Source: Ottowia sp.
GTDB taxonomy: Bacteria > Pseudomonadota > Gammaproteobacteria > Burkholderiales > Burkholderiaceae_C
NCBI RefSeq assembly: GCF_016703145.1
Contig: NZ_JADJCO010000003.1
Span: 372,001 to 436,000, forward strand
Length of the DNA stretch: 64,000 bases
Direction: 5' to 3'
This document shows, one piece after another, positions 35,330 to 45,400 of the stretch. Within the stretch, counting starts at the first letter, position 1, and each line of letters opens with the position of its first letter. The position numbers and the translations under genes are program-made. The notes under the pieces are model-generated. The model searched no databases. It saw only the letters and a list, made by a program, of their open reading frames with translations, and was not told the origin of the DNA.

Positions 35330-35593
35330 TCAGCGCCGGCGCTGGCCGCCGCCGGCGGGCGGCGGGCCGCGCCGCTCCAGGTGGCGGAAGTTGATGCGGC
35401 CCTTGGAGAGGTCGTAGGGCGACAGCTCCAGCGACACGCGGTCGCCGGCCAGGATGCGGATGTGGTTCTTGCGCATCTTGCCGGCCGAATAGGCCACCAG
35501 CTCGTGGCCGTTGTCCAGCGTCACGCGAAAGCGCGTGTCGGGCAGCACCTCGTTGACGATGCCCTGCATCTCGATCAGTTCTTCCTTGGCCAT
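35330..35593 (-). CDS. infA: Translation initiation factor IF-1, long form
   Basis: An 87-residue OB-fold protein that binds the 30S A site during initiation. Seen: KEELIEMQGIVNEVLPDTRF, AYSAGKMRKNHIRI and LSPYDLSKGRINFRHL. The C-terminus has a 15-residue Gly/Pro/Arg extension. Many betaproteobacteria carry a ribosomal-operon infA of about 72 residues and a second, longer infA such as this one. RBS AGGAG lies 8 bp before the ATG at 35593. Confidence 0.92.
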   Translation of the reverse strand: MAKEELIEMQGIVNEVLPDTRFRVTLDNGHELVAYSAGKMRKNHIRILAGDRVSLELSPYDLSKGRINFRHLERRGPPPAGGGQRRR

Positions 35594-35954
35594 GCGAATA
35601 CTCCTGTGTGCGTTGGACCGGGGGCGGCGCACGCGGCGCGGCGCCCGGCGGGCGATGCGGCATGCGCGCGTTTCAGGCGCGGCGGGCCGGGGCGGTGGCT
35701 GAAAGAACGCTCGGCCGCCCTCGGCAAGGGCGGTGGCGGCCGGCGCGGGTTGCGCGAGGGGCCGCCCGAGGAGCGGGAAATCCAAGAAAGGCCACGCGGT
35801 GCGGGCATGGAGCCCGCCATGGCCTGACCGTCACCGGACGTCGAGGCAAAACGCCGGATTTTACCGCGTGCGCCGTTTTTCCGCCAGATGCAACCCAGGG
35901 CGCGAACGGCCGGGCGGGCCGGCGCACCCACGGGCGTTGCGCCGGCGGCGGCCG
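35594..35954. other. 361-bp region without a recognised gene
   Basis: It lies between infA and the DUF1328 gene, both on the minus strand. It must hold the infA promoter and leader. Open frames on both strands here are GC-rich shadows with Arg/Ala/Gly-rich translations and no RBS. No repeat of the main palindromic family is present. Confidence 0.5.
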
Positions 35955-36125
35955 CTACAGCGCGCTGATGCCCAGCAGCCCCAGGACCACGAAGACGACA
36001 GCGACGACCAGGAACAGGACGAAAAGCACCTTGGCGATGCCCGCCGCCGCGCCCGCCACGCCGCCGAAGCCCAGCGCCCCGGACACGACCGCGATGATGG
36101 CGAAGATGATGGCCCATTTCAGCAT
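35955..36125 (-). CDS. DUF1328 (YtjA family) small membrane protein
   Basis: A 56-residue protein with two hydrophobic segments. MLKWAIIFAIIAVVSGALGF, GGVAGAAAGIAK and VLFVLFLVV match the DUF1328 family closely, and GGAG precedes the ATG. It probably inserts in the inner membrane. The function is unknown; related proteins are often stress-induced. Confidence 0.9.
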   Translation of the reverse strand: MLKWAIIFAIIAVVSGALGFGGVAGAAAGIAKVLFVLFLVVAVVFVVLGLLGISAL

Positions 36126-36371
36126 GTGATTCTCCTGATGCGCATCGGGCGGCAGCCCCACGGCCCCGCCAGCGCTGTCGCGAGCTTGCGCCCGCGCCGG
36201 CCGGCCAGGGGTCGGCGTGCCCCGCGAAGGGGTGTCGGACGAACGCCCTGGCCGGGCGGCGCCGCGCCCTACGCCCTGCGCGCCAGGCGCCTTTCTGCTA
36301 CGCTGCCCCGGCGCCGGCCGAAGCGGGCGGCGCCACCTCTTTTTCCGCCCACATCCATCCCCCATCCGTCC

Positions 36372-36977
36372 ATGAAGCTCTACTACTCCGCCGGGACCTG
36401 CGCGCTCTCGCCCCACATCGCGCTCGAAGAAGCCGGCCTGCCCTACGAGGCCATCTCCGCCCCCGTCAGGACCAAGGTGCTGCCCGACGGCTCGGACTAC
36501 CGCCAGGTCAACCCGCTGGGCTACGTGCCCTACCTGGTGCTCGACGACGGCACCGGCCTGCGCGAAGGCCCGGCCATCGTCCAGTACATCGCCGACCAGG
36601 TGCCTGGCAAGAACCTGGCGCCGGCCAACGGCACCATCGCCCGCTATCAATTGCAGAGCTGGCTCAACTTCGTCGCCACCGAGGTGCACAAGAGCTTCAG
36701 CCCCCTGTTCATGCCCGGCACGCCCGAGGAAACCAAGCAGGCCTCCAAGGACCGCCTGATCAGCCGCCTGACCTGGGTCGATGGCGAGCTGGCCGGCAAG
36801 CCCTACCTGATGGGCGACGACTTCACCGTGGCCGACGGCTACCTGTTCACCGTCACCAACTGGGCCAAGCCCGTCGGCCTGGACATCTCCGGCCTGAAGA
36901 ACCTGGCCGCCTACCGCGAGCGCATCGCCGCGCGCCCGGCCGTGCAGGCGGCGATGAAGGCCGAAGGCTTGATCTGA
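36372..36977 (+). CDS. gstA: Glutathione S-transferase, beta class
   Basis: A 201-residue GST. The thioredoxin-like N-terminal domain starts MKLYYSAGTCALSPHIALEE, with Cys10 as the beta-class catalytic residue, and has NPLGYVPYLVLDDG and the glutathione-binding EGPAIVQYIADQ. The helical C-terminal domain contains MGDDFTVADGYLF. It conjugates or binds glutathione to electrophiles in the cytoplasm. A glutathione-dependent formaldehyde pathway is a few kilobases away but not linked by operon. Confidence 0.93.
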   Translation: MKLYYSAGTCALSPHIALEEAGLPYEAISAPVRTKVLPDGSDYRQVNPLGYVPYLVLDDGTGLREGPAIVQYIADQVPGKNLAPANGTIARYQLQSWLNFVATEVHKSFSPLFMPGTPEETKQASKDRLISRLTWVDGELAGKPYLMGDDFTVADGYLFTVTNWAKPVGLDISGLKNLAAYRERIAARPAVQAAMKAEGLI

Positions 36978-36987
36978 ACCACCGAAC

Positions 36988-37004
36988 GCTATCTGTTCGA
37001 TAGC
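36988..37004. repeat. Stem-only relative of the palindromic repeat
   Basis: GCTATC-TGTTC-GATAGC, a perfect 6-bp stem resembling the AT-rich palindrome of the dispersed repeats but without the CCAGCCCGC half. It lies 10 bp after gstA. Confidence 0.5.
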
Positions 37005-37018
37005 GATCACCACAACAG

Positions 37019-37042
37019 GGGCGCCGGCATGGCGCCCTTTTT
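37019..37042 (+). terminator. Intrinsic terminator after gstA
   Basis: GGGCGCC-GGCAT-GGCGCCC followed by five T. It lies between the convergent gstA and MFS genes and serves gstA. Confidence 0.88.
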
Positions 37043-37047
37043 CGCTT

Positions 37048-38265
37048 CTAGGACACCAGGGGCTTCTGCCGCCACGCCAGCAGCGCGCCCAGCCACAGCG
37101 CGGCGGCGGAGTACAGCAGCCCACGCGCCAGCCCGCCCGGCCCGTCGGCGATCCGGCCCACCACGGTGGGCCCCACGATCTGGCCGAAGGCGAACAGGAT
37201 GGTGAAGGCGCTGATGCCCGTCGCCCACCGCGCCGGCGGCAGGTTGTGGCGCACGAAGGCCGTGGTCGAGGCCACCACCGACAGGAACACCGCCCCGAAC
37301 AACAACCCCGACGCCAGCACCACCGGCCACGCGCCGGTCAGCGCCGGCACGATGGTGGCCACGCCCAGCAGCGCGTTCAGCAGCGCCAGCGCCCCGCCGC
37401 CGCGCGCGCGGTCCAGCAGCCGCGCCCAGATGCGCGCCGACGCCACCACCGCCAGCCCCAGCAGCGCGTAGAACCCGGTGATGGCCGGCGCGCCCACCCC
37501 CTGCTCGCTCAGCAGCGCGATCACGAAGGTCATGTAGCCGATGTAGCCCACGCCGAACAGCGTGTAGCCGGCCAGCGCCGGGGCCATGGCGCGCCATGGC
37601 ATCCTTGGGGCCGAATCGACCTCCAGCCCGCTTGCATCTTGCACCATCCGCTCTTCTTTACGTAGCAATTCCGCTGGCCAGGCCAGCACCGCCGTGGCCG
37701 CCAGGCACAGCAGCGCCAGCCCCCACCAGGCCCAGGCCCAGCCGTGCGGCACCCCCCGCGCCGCGCCCAGCAGCGCCGGCACGCCCAACGCCGAGGCCGC
37801 GATGCCCCAGCCCGTGCCGCCATAGTACAGCCCCAGCAGCAGCCCGGCCCGCTCGGGCGCCTGCGCGCCCAGCCGCGCCGCCAGCAGGCCGCCGGCCACG
37901 AACACGAAGGCGCTGGCCACGCCGGCCAGCAGGCGCTGCAGCAGCAGCATCGCCGCGTCGGTGAAAAAGCCCGACGCGGCCATGAACGCGCTGGCCGCCA
38001 CCGCCCCGCCCAGCAGCACCCGCGCCGCACCCAGGCGCCGCATCAGCGCCGGCGTGGCCAGCGCGCCCAGCAGGTAGCCCAGCGCGTTGGCGGTGTTCAT
38101 GGCGCCGGCCAGGGTGTAGCTCCAGCCCAGGTCGTCGCGCATCACCGGCAGCAGCAGCCCGTAGGCGAAGCGCGTGACGCCCAGCGACACCGCCGCGCCG
38201 AGCGACAGGGCCAGCGCCATCAGCAGCGGGTGGCGCGGGCCGGGCGGGGCGACAGGAGGCGTCAT
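37048..38265 (-). CDS. MFS transporter, YbfB/YjiJ family
   Basis: A 405-residue protein with about 12 membrane helices. The family signature region is VTRFAYGLLLPVMRDDLGWS near residue 30, followed by ANALGYLLGAL, and the second half has YTLFGVGYIGYMTFVIALL. Substrates of this family are poorly known. The cytoplasmic loop between helices 6 and 7 holds an odd polar insert (LRKEERMVQDASGLEVDS) encoded by repeat copy I. The ATG at 38265 follows AGGAG. Confidence 0.88.
   Translation of the reverse strand: MTPPVAPPGPRHPLLMALALSLGAAVSLGVTRFAYGLLLPVMRDDLGWSYTLAGAMNTANALGYLLGALATPALMRRLGAARVLLGGAVAASAFMAASGFFTDAAMLLLQRLLAGVASAFVFVAGGLLAARLGAQAPERAGLLLGLYYGGTGWGIAASALGVPALLGAARGVPHGWAWAWWGLALLCLAATAVLAWPAELLRKEERMVQDASGLEVDSAPRMPWRAMAPALAGYTLFGVGYIGYMTFVIALLSEQGVGAPAITGFYALLGLAVVASARIWARLLDRARGGGALALLNALLGVATIVPALTGAWPVVLASGLLFGAVFLSVVASTTAFVRHNLPPARWATGISAFTILFAFGQIVGPTVVGRIADGPGGLARGLLYSAAALWLGALLAWRQKPLVS
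37605..37672 (+). repeat. Palindromic repeat copy I, in frame inside the MFS transporter
   Basis: GGGCCGAATCGACC, TCCAGCCCGCTTGC and a degenerate AT-rich end TTTACGTAGCAATTC. It falls exactly in the central cytoplasmic loop, where an insert would be tolerated. Confidence 0.75.
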
Positions 38266-38349
38266 GAGGGCATTGTGGGACAGCACCCGGCCGTGCCGGC
38301 GCACGCGCACAATCGGCCTGCAAGCAGCCGCAAGGAAAGGCCCTCTCCC

Positions 38350-39477
38350 ATGTCCCGCCTTCTGTTCTCGCCCATGCGCGTCGGCGCCCTCACCGTTCCC
38401 AACCGCGTCGTCATGGCACCGCTGACGCGCAACCGCGCGCCGGAGGCCATCCCCACGCCGCTGATGGCCGAGTACTACGCCCAGCGCGCCGACCCCGAGC
38501 GCGGCGCCGGCCTGATCGTCAGCGAGGCCACCGCCATCAGCCCGCAGGGCCAGGGCTACGCCGACGTGCCCGGCCTGTACGGCAGCGAGCAGATCGACGG
38601 CTGGAAGCAGGTCACCCGCGCCGTGCACGCGCGCGGCGGCCACGTCTTCTGCCAGCTCTGGCACGTCGGGCGCGTCTCGCATCAGCTGCTGCAGCCCGAC
38701 CTGGGCGCGCCCGTCGCGCCCTCGGCCATCCGCGCCAACACCAAGACCTACCTGATCGACAACGAGGGCCAGGGCGGCTTCGCCCTCACCAGCGAGCCGC
38801 GCGCCCTGCACCGGCACGAGATCCCGCAGATCGTGCACGATTACGCCGCCGCCGCGCGCAACGCCGTGCAGTCGGCCGGCTTCGACGGCGTCGAGATCCA
38901 CGGCGCCAACGGCTACCTGCTGGACCAGTTCCTCAAGACCGGCGCCAACCGCCGCATCGACGACTACGGCGGCAGCATCGCCAACCGCGCGCGGCTGATG
39001 CTGGAAGTGGCCCGCGCCGTGTGCGACGCCGTGGGCCACGAGCACGTGGGCATCCGCGTGTCGCCCGTGACGCCGGCCAACGACATCGTGGACGACGATC
39101 CGCAGCCGCTGTTCGAGCACCTGGCCCGCCAGCTCGCTCCGCTGGGCCTGGCCTACGTGCACGTGATCGAGGGCGCCACCGGCGGCGCGCGCGAGGTCGA
39201 GGGCCGCCCCTTCGACAACGCGCGGCTGAAGGCCGCCTACCGCGCCGCCGGCGGGCGTGGCGCCTGGATGGCCAACAACGGCTACGACCCGGCCCTGGCG
39301 CACGAGGCCATCGACACCGGCCGCGCCGACCTGGTGGCCTTCGGTCGGTCCTTCATCAGCATGCCCGACCTGACCGAGCGCCTGCGCCGCGGCGGCCCCT
39401 ACCAGGGGCTGGACAAGCGCACGCTGTACGGGGGCGGCGCGGCGGGGTACACGGACTACCCGGCGCTGGCGGATTGA
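38350..39477 (+). CDS. nemA: Old yellow enzyme family flavin oxidoreductase (NemA type)
   Basis: A 375-residue FMN-dependent ene-reductase. Seen: VVMAPLTRNRA at the start (FMN binding), QLWHVGRVSH, GFDGVEIHGANGYLLDQFLK, GGSIANRARLMLE and the C-terminal VAFGRSFISMPDL. Members reduce N-ethylmaleimide, enones or nitroesters with NAD(P)H. It is divergent from the MFS gene, with 84 bp between the starts. The gene name reflects similarity, not a tested substrate. Confidence 0.92.
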   Translation: MSRLLFSPMRVGALTVPNRVVMAPLTRNRAPEAIPTPLMAEYYAQRADPERGAGLIVSEATAISPQGQGYADVPGLYGSEQIDGWKQVTRAVHARGGHVFCQLWHVGRVSHQLLQPDLGAPVAPSAIRANTKTYLIDNEGQGGFALTSEPRALHRHEIPQIVHDYAAAARNAVQSAGFDGVEIHGANGYLLDQFLKTGANRRIDDYGGSIANRARLMLEVARAVCDAVGHEHVGIRVSPVTPANDIVDDDPQPLFEHLARQLAPLGLAYVHVIEGATGGAREVEGRPFDNARLKAAYRAAGGRGAWMANNGYDPALAHEAIDTGRADLVAFGRSFISMPDLTERLRRGGPYQGLDKRTLYGGGAAGYTDYPALAD

Positions 39478-39487
39478 GGAGCATCAC

Positions 39488-39560
39488 CGTTTCTCAAGTG
39501 ATTTTGGCCTTCAGCCCGCGCGGGTGTTGAGTCTGACGCTACAAATAGAGTAGCTATTTC
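39488..39560 (+). repeat. Palindromic repeat copy J
   Basis: TTTCTCAAGTGATTTTGGCC, TTCAGCCCGCGCGG, then GCTACAAATAGAGTAGC. It lies between the convergent nemA and fghA genes and touches the fghA stop codon. Confidence 0.85.
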
Positions 39561-40395
39561 AGTCTTCGCCCAACGCCTTCGCATGGTGGGCGAAGTGATC
39601 GCCCAGGAAGCTGGCGATGAAGTAGTAGCTGTGGTCGTAGCCGGGGTGCAGGCGCAGCGTGAGCGAGTGGCCGGCGGCGGCGCATGCGGCCCGCAGCAGT
39701 TCGGGCCGAAGGTGCCCGGCCAGGAATTCGTCGGCCTCGCCCTGGTCCACCAGCAGCGGCAGGCGTTCCTTCGCGGCCTGGACCAGCTCCACCGCGTCCC
39801 AGGCCTTCCACGCGGCGCGGTCCTCGCCCAGGTAGGCGGCCAGCGCCTTCTGCCCCCACGGCACCTGGGTGGGCGCGACGATGGGCGAGAAGGCCGAGAC
39901 GCTGCGCCAGCGCCCCGGATGGCGCAGCGCCGTCACCAGCGCGCCGTGGCCGCCCATCGAGTGGCCGAAGATGCCGCGCGCGCCGTTGGCGGCGAAGTGC
40001 CGCTCGATGAGCGCCGGCAGCTCCTCGGCCACGTAGTCCTGCATGCGGTAGTGCGCCGCCCACGGTGCCTGCGTGGCGTTGAGGTAGAACCCCGCGCCCT
40101 GGCCCAGGTCGTAGGCCGCATCGTCAGGCACGCCCGCGCCGCGCGGGCTGGTGTCGGGCGCCACCACGATCAAGCCGTGCCGCGCCGCGTGCGCCTGCGC
40201 GCCGGCCTTGGTGATGAAGTTCTGCTCGGTGCAGGTCAGGCCCGAGAGCCAGTACAGCACCGGGCAGCGCTCGCCGCGCAGGGCGGCCTCGGGCAGGTAG
40301 ATGCCGAATTTCATCTCGCAGCCGAGGGCGGCGGAGGTGTGCCGCCAGACTTCCTGCCGGCCGCCGAAGCTGGCGTGGTGCTCGATGCGTTCCAT
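39559..40395 (-). CDS. fghA: S-formylglutathione hydrolase
   Basis: A 278-residue esterase-D-family enzyme that hydrolyses S-formylglutathione to formate and glutathione. Seen: YWLSGLTCTEQNFITKAGAQ (oxyanion region), SPRGAG, the nucleophile IFGHSMGGHGAL, and the catalytic His in PGYDHSYYFI. It is the third gene of the frmA - NAD(P)-binding protein - fghA operon, 16 bp after the middle gene. Confidence 0.94.
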   Translation of the reverse strand: MERIEHHASFGGRQEVWRHTSAALGCEMKFGIYLPEAALRGERCPVLYWLSGLTCTEQNFITKAGAQAHAARHGLIVVAPDTSPRGAGVPDDAAYDLGQGAGFYLNATQAPWAAHYRMQDYVAEELPALIERHFAANGARGIFGHSMGGHGALVTALRHPGRWRSVSAFSPIVAPTQVPWGQKALAAYLGEDRAAWKAWDAVELVQAAKERLPLLVDQGEADEFLAGHLRPELLRAACAAAGHSLTLRLHPGYDHSYYFIASFLGDHFAHHAKALGED

Positions 40396-40411
40396 GTCGT
40401 CGGTGTTTCGT

Positions 40412-41095
40412 TCAGGAGATGGCGGCCGCGCCCTGCATGGCCGAGGAGTCGAGCACCTCGCGCCCGCGGGCGGCGGGGACGGCGCGGACCAGCGCCGCCG
40501 CCACGTCGTCCGCCGCGATGGCGCGCAGGCCGCGCGGGATGAACAGCCGCAGGGCGTCGTCGAAGCCGCCCCACAGCACCTCGCCGCTGCGCACCGGCTG
40601 CCCCAGCGCCTGGCGGTCGCCGCGCAGCATCGCCGGCCGGGCGATCACCAGCGCCTCGAAGGGCAGGGCGGCGAGCGCGTCTTCCAGCTCGCCCTTGACC
40701 CGGCTGTAGAACACCGCCGAGCGCGCGCTGGCGCCAAGGGCGCTCACCAGTCCGCAGCGGCGCGCCCCGGCCGCCCGCGCGGCCTGCGCCACGGCGAGGT
40801 TGGCGTCGAAATCCACCGCGCGGAAGGCCGCCTGGCTGCCCGCGACCTTGATGGTGGTACCCAGGGCCAGGTAGACCTCGTCGATCGCCGGCAGGGCCGG
40901 CAGCGCCGCGAAGTCCACCCCATGCGTGCGCAGCTTGGCGTGCGTCAGCGGCAGTGCGCGCCGCACCAGCGCGTGCACCTGCGCAACCGAAGGGTCGGCG
41001 CACAGCCGCGCGACCAGGCAGCGGCCCACCAGGCCGCTGGCGCCGGCCACGGCCACGTGGCGTGCCGGCGGGGAGGGTGCGGCAGCGTTCGCCAT
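40412..41095 (-). CDS. NAD(P)-binding Rossmann protein (atypical SDR)
   Basis: A 227-residue protein with the nucleotide-binding start HVAVAGASGLVGRCLVARL and later FYSRVKGELEDAL, which has the Tyr-x3-Lys pattern of short-chain dehydrogenases (YSRVK). It resembles small NAD(P)H-binding proteins of the HTATIP2/oxidoreductase type. It sits between frmA (8 bp) and fghA (16 bp), so it is part of the formaldehyde-detoxification transcript. A role as an accessory reductase is possible but not shown. Confidence 0.8.
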   Translation of the reverse strand: MANAAAPSPPARHVAVAGASGLVGRCLVARLCADPSVAQVHALVRRALPLTHAKLRTHGVDFAALPALPAIDEVYLALGTTIKVAGSQAAFRAVDFDANLAVAQAARAAGARRCGLVSALGASARSAVFYSRVKGELEDALAALPFEALVIARPAMLRGDRQALGQPVRSGEVLWGGFDDALRLFIPRGLRAIAADDVAAALVRAVPAARGREVLDSSAMQGAAAIS

Positions 41096-41103
41096 GGCGG
41101 GCC

Positions 41104-42213
41104 TCAGTAGTGGACCACCGAGCGGATCGATTTGCCGGCGTGCATCAGCTCGAAGGCCTCGTTGATCCCGGTGAGCGGCATGGTGTGCGTGACGAAGGGC
41201 GCCAGCTGGATGCGGCCGGCCATCGCGTCCTCCACCATGCCGGGCAGCTGCGAGCGGCCCTTGACGCCGCCGAAGGCCGTGCCCAGCCACTTGCGGCCCG
41301 TCACCAGTTGGAACGGGCGGGTGCTGATCTCCTGCCCCGCGCCCGCCACGCCGATGACCACCGACTGGCCCCAGCCGCGGTGCGCGCACTCCAGCGCGGC
41401 GCGCATCACCTGCACGTTGCCGATGCACTCGAAGCTGTGGTCCACGCCCCAGCCGGTCATCTCGACGATCACCTGCTGGATGGGTTTGTCGAAATCCTTG
41501 GGATTCACGCAGTCGGTGGCGCCGAAGGTGCGCGCCAGATCGAATTTCGACGGATTGGTGTCGATGGCGATGATGCGGCCAGCCTTGGCCAGCTGGGCGC
41601 CCTGGATCACCGCCAGGCCGATGCCGCCCAGGCCGAACACGGCCACGCTGTCGCCCTCCTGCACCTTGGCGGTGTTCTTCACCGCGCCCAGGCCGGTGGT
41701 CACGCCGCAGCCCAGCAGGCACACCTGCTCGGGGTTGGCCTCGGGGCTGACCTTGGCCAGCGACACCTCGGCCACCACGGTGTACTCGCTGAAGGTGGAG
41801 CAGCCCATGTAGTGGTACACCGGCTGGCCGTTGTACGAGAAGCGCGTCGTGCCGTCGGGCATCACGCCCTTGCCCTGGGTGGCGCGCACGGCCACGCACA
41901 GGTTGGTCTTGCCGCTCTGGCAGAACAGGCACTCGCCGCATTCGGCGGTGTAGAGCGGAATCACGTGGTCGCCCGGCTGCACGCTGGTGACGCCTTCGCC
42001 CACCTCCACCACGATGCCCGCGCCCTCGTGGCCCAGCACGGCAGGGAACAGCCCCTCGGGGTCGTCGCCCGAGAGCGTGAAGGCGTCGGTGTGGCACACG
42101 CCGGTGTGGGTGATGCGGACCAGCACCTCGCCCTTGCGGGGCGGTTCGACGTCGATCAGGGCGATCCGCAGCGGCTGGCCGGCTGCGAAGGCGACGGCGG
42201 CGCGTGATTTCAT
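41104..42213 (-). CDS. frmA: S-(hydroxymethyl)glutathione dehydrogenase / class III alcohol dehydrogenase
   Basis: A 369-residue zinc enzyme that oxidises the spontaneous formaldehyde-glutathione adduct with NAD. Seen: HTGVCHTDAFTLSGDDPEG, GHEGAGIVVEVGEGV, structural zinc cysteines in CGECLFCQSGKTNLC, the NAD motif VFGLGGIGLAVIQGA and the class III substrate region YMGCSTFSEYTVV. It is the first gene of the formaldehyde operon. Confidence 0.95.
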   Translation of the reverse strand: MKSRAAVAFAAGQPLRIALIDVEPPRKGEVLVRITHTGVCHTDAFTLSGDDPEGLFPAVLGHEGAGIVVEVGEGVTSVQPGDHVIPLYTAECGECLFCQSGKTNLCVAVRATQGKGVMPDGTTRFSYNGQPVYHYMGCSTFSEYTVVAEVSLAKVSPEANPEQVCLLGCGVTTGLGAVKNTAKVQEGDSVAVFGLGGIGLAVIQGAQLAKAGRIIAIDTNPSKFDLARTFGATDCVNPKDFDKPIQQVIVEMTGWGVDHSFECIGNVQVMRAALECAHRGWGQSVVIGVAGAGQEISTRPFQLVTGRKWLGTAFGGVKGRSQLPGMVEDAMAGRIQLAPFVTHTMPLTGINEAFELMHAGKSIRSVVHY

Positions 42214-42320
42214 GGGGTTCCTCGTGCGAATGGTGTGAAAAGAAGCGGCTGGCCGCGAGCTTACTGAACATTCACACCCCCCTGGCCCCCGAGGCCGCGC
42301 GCAGCGATTTCCAGACGGTG

Positions 42321-42388
42321 TTAAGCTATATATTTAATAGCTTACTCCGCAATACCGACGCCGGCTACCGGCCCATTTCTTTCAGAAA
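42321..42388 (-). repeat. Palindromic repeat copy K
   Basis: Reverse orientation: TTAAGCTATATATTTAATAG, CTCCGCAATACCGACGCCGG, CTACCGGCCCATTTC. It lies between frmA and the czcA 3' end. Confidence 0.88.
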
Positions 42389-42405
42389 ATCGAGCACAAG
42401 CGCCG

Positions 42406-45400
42406 TCATGCCGCCGCCGGCGCGTCGGCGGGCCGGGGCTGCGCCTTGCCGAACCACGCCACGTACAGCGCCGGCAGCACCACCAGCGTCAGCAGGCAGG
42501 CCGTCACCAGGCCGCCGATGATCACCACCGCCAGCGGGCGCTGCGTCTCCGAGCCGATGTCGCGCGACAGCGCCATCGGCAGCATGCCCAGCGCCGCCAG
42601 CAGCGCCGTCATCAGCACCGTGCGCAGGCGCTGCATGGAGCCCAGGCGCGCCGCCTCCAGTGCCGAACAGCCCTCGTCGCGCAACTGCTGGAAGCCCGAC
42701 AGCATCACCACGCCGTTGAGCACCGCCTGCCCCGACAGCGCGATGAAGCCGATGGCCGCCGACACCGACAGCGGAATACCCAGCAGCCACAGCGCCACGA
42801 AGCCGCCGATCAGCGCCAGCGGCACGTTGAGCAGGATCAGTGCCGCCATCTTGAACGACTTGAAGGCGTCGAACAGCAGCACGAAGATCAGCAGCAGCGA
42901 GATCGGCACCACCACCGACAGCCGCTTCATGGCGCGCTCCTGGTTCTCGAACTCGCCCGACCAGGTGACCGCGTAGCCCTCGGGCAGCTTGACGTGCGCG
43001 GCCACGCGCTGCTGCATGTCGCGCACCACCGAGCCCATGTCGCGGCCCTTGATGAACACGCCGATGGCCATGGTGCGCCGCCCGGCCTCGCGCGCGATGT
43101 TCATGGCGCCCGACGTCTCGGTCAGCGTGGCGATGTTGCCCAGCGGCACCGAGCCGCCGTCGGGCGTGGGCACCAGCGTCAGCGGCAGGCTGGCGATGCC
43201 GCGCCGGTCCTGCGGCAGGCGCACGGCGACGGCGAACTTGCGCTCGCCCTCCCAGATCTGCGTGGCCGCCTTGCCGGCCAGCGCGGTCTCGATCACGTCC
43301 TGCACGTCCTGGATGTTCAGGCCCACGCGGCCGGCGGCCTCGCGGTCGATCTCGATCTGCAGCTGCGGCAGCTCGCCCAGGCGGTCCACCTCGGCGCGCT
43401 GCACGCCGGCCACCTGCTTGAACTGCGCCTGCATCTGCTCCATGACGCTGCGCAGCACCGCCAGGTCGTCGCCCGACACCTTCACCACGATCTGGCCCTT
43501 GATCTGCGAGATCGACTCCAGCACGTTGTCGCGGATGGGCTGCGAGAACGCCGGGTCGATGCCCGGGATGGCCGCCAGGCGCCGGTCCATCTCGGCGATC
43601 AGCGCGTCGCGCGTCAGGCCCTTGCGCCATTCCTCGGCCGGTTTGATGTCGATGAACATCTCGGCCATGCTGAGCGTCTTCGGGTCGGTGCCGTCCTCGG
43701 GCTGGCCGGCCTTGGACACCACGGTGCGCACCTCGGGCATGTCGCGCAGCGCCAGGCGCGCCTGGCGCAGGATCCTGGCGGCCTCGTCCTGCGACACGCT
43801 GGCGGGCATGTCCCAGTTGGCCCAGAAGGTGCCCTCGTTCAGCTCGGGCAGGAATTCCGAGCCGAGCCGCGAAGCCACCCCCAGCGACAGGCCGAAGGCC
43901 GCCAGCGCCAGCACCACCACCTTGCGCCGGTGCGCCAGCGCCCAGTCCAGCACCGGGCGATAGGCGCGCTTGCAGGCGGCCACCAGCCGGTTGTCATCGT
44001 GCGGCAGCCGGCGCCGCAGCATCCAGTAGGCCAGCAGCGGCACCAACGTCAGCGAGAACGCCAGCGCGCCGATCAGGGCCGTGGTCACCGACAGCGCCAT
44101 GGGCTGGAAGATGCGCCCCTCGTGCCGCTGCAGCGCGAAGATGGGGATGTGCGCCGCGATGATGATGAGCATGGAGAACAGCGTCGGCCGCCCCACCTCG
44201 TTGGCGGCCCGCGCCACCACCTCGCGCCGCTCGTCGTCGCGCAGGTTCTCGCCCTTCTGCGCCAGGCGGTGCATGATGTTCTCGATCACGATCACCGCGC
44301 CGTCCACGATGATGCCGAAGTCCATCGCGCCCAGGCTGAGCAGGTTGGCCGGCACGCCCATGACCTTCAGGCCCATGAAGGTGGACAGCAGCGCCAGCGG
44401 AATCACCACCACCACCGCCAGGCTGGCGCGCAGGTTCGACAGGAACAGGTACAGCACCAGCGCCACCAGCAGCGCGCCTTCCACCAGGTTGCGGAACACG
44501 GTGGACATGGTCTTGCCCATCAGCCAGGTGCGGTCGTAGAAGGGCACGATCCGCACGCCCCTGGGCAGCTCGCGGGTGTTGAGCTGCTCGATCCGCTCCT
44601 TCACGCCCTGCAGCACCACGCTGGGGTTCTCGCCCTTGCGCATGATGACGATGCCGGTCACCACGTCGTCGGCGTCGTCCTGGCCCACGATGCCCAGCCG
44701 CGGCACGGCGCCCACCGTCACCCGCGCCACGTCGCGCACCAGCACCGGCGTGCCGTGCCGCGCGCTGACGGCGATGTGGCCGATGTCGTCCGGCGAGCGC
44801 AGGAAGCCGATGCCGCGAATGGCGTACTGCTGCGCGCCCTGCGCCACGTAGCTGCCGCCGGCGTTGGCGTTGCCGCGGCCCAGCGCGTCCAGCAGGTTCT
44901 GCAGGGTGAGCTTGTGGGCGCGCAGCTTTTCCAGGTCGGGCTGCACCTCGTACTGCTTGATGAAGCCGCCCATGGACACCACGTCGGCCACGCCCGGCAC
45001 CTGGCGCAGGGCGCGCTCGACCGTCCAGTCCTGCAGGGTGCGCAGTTCGGTGGGGGTCTTGCCGTCGCCGCGCAGCCGGTAGCGCATCACCTCGCCCACC
45101 GGCGTGGCGTTGGGGGCGATGTCGGCCTCCACGCCCGGCGGCAGGTCCGCCGCGCGCAGGCGTTCGTTCACCTGCGCGCGCGCCTGCAGCACGTCGGCCT
45201 TGTCGTCGTAGGTGATGACGGTGTACGACAGGCCGAACTGCGTGTGCGAGAACAGGCGGATGGCGTTGGGCAGCCCCGACAGCGCCACCTCCACCGGCAG
45301 CGTGACCTGCTTTTCCACCTCCTCGGCGGCGCGGCCAGGGTAGAGCGTGATCACCGTCACCTGGGTGTCGGTCACGTCCGGGAAGGCTTCGACCGACAGG

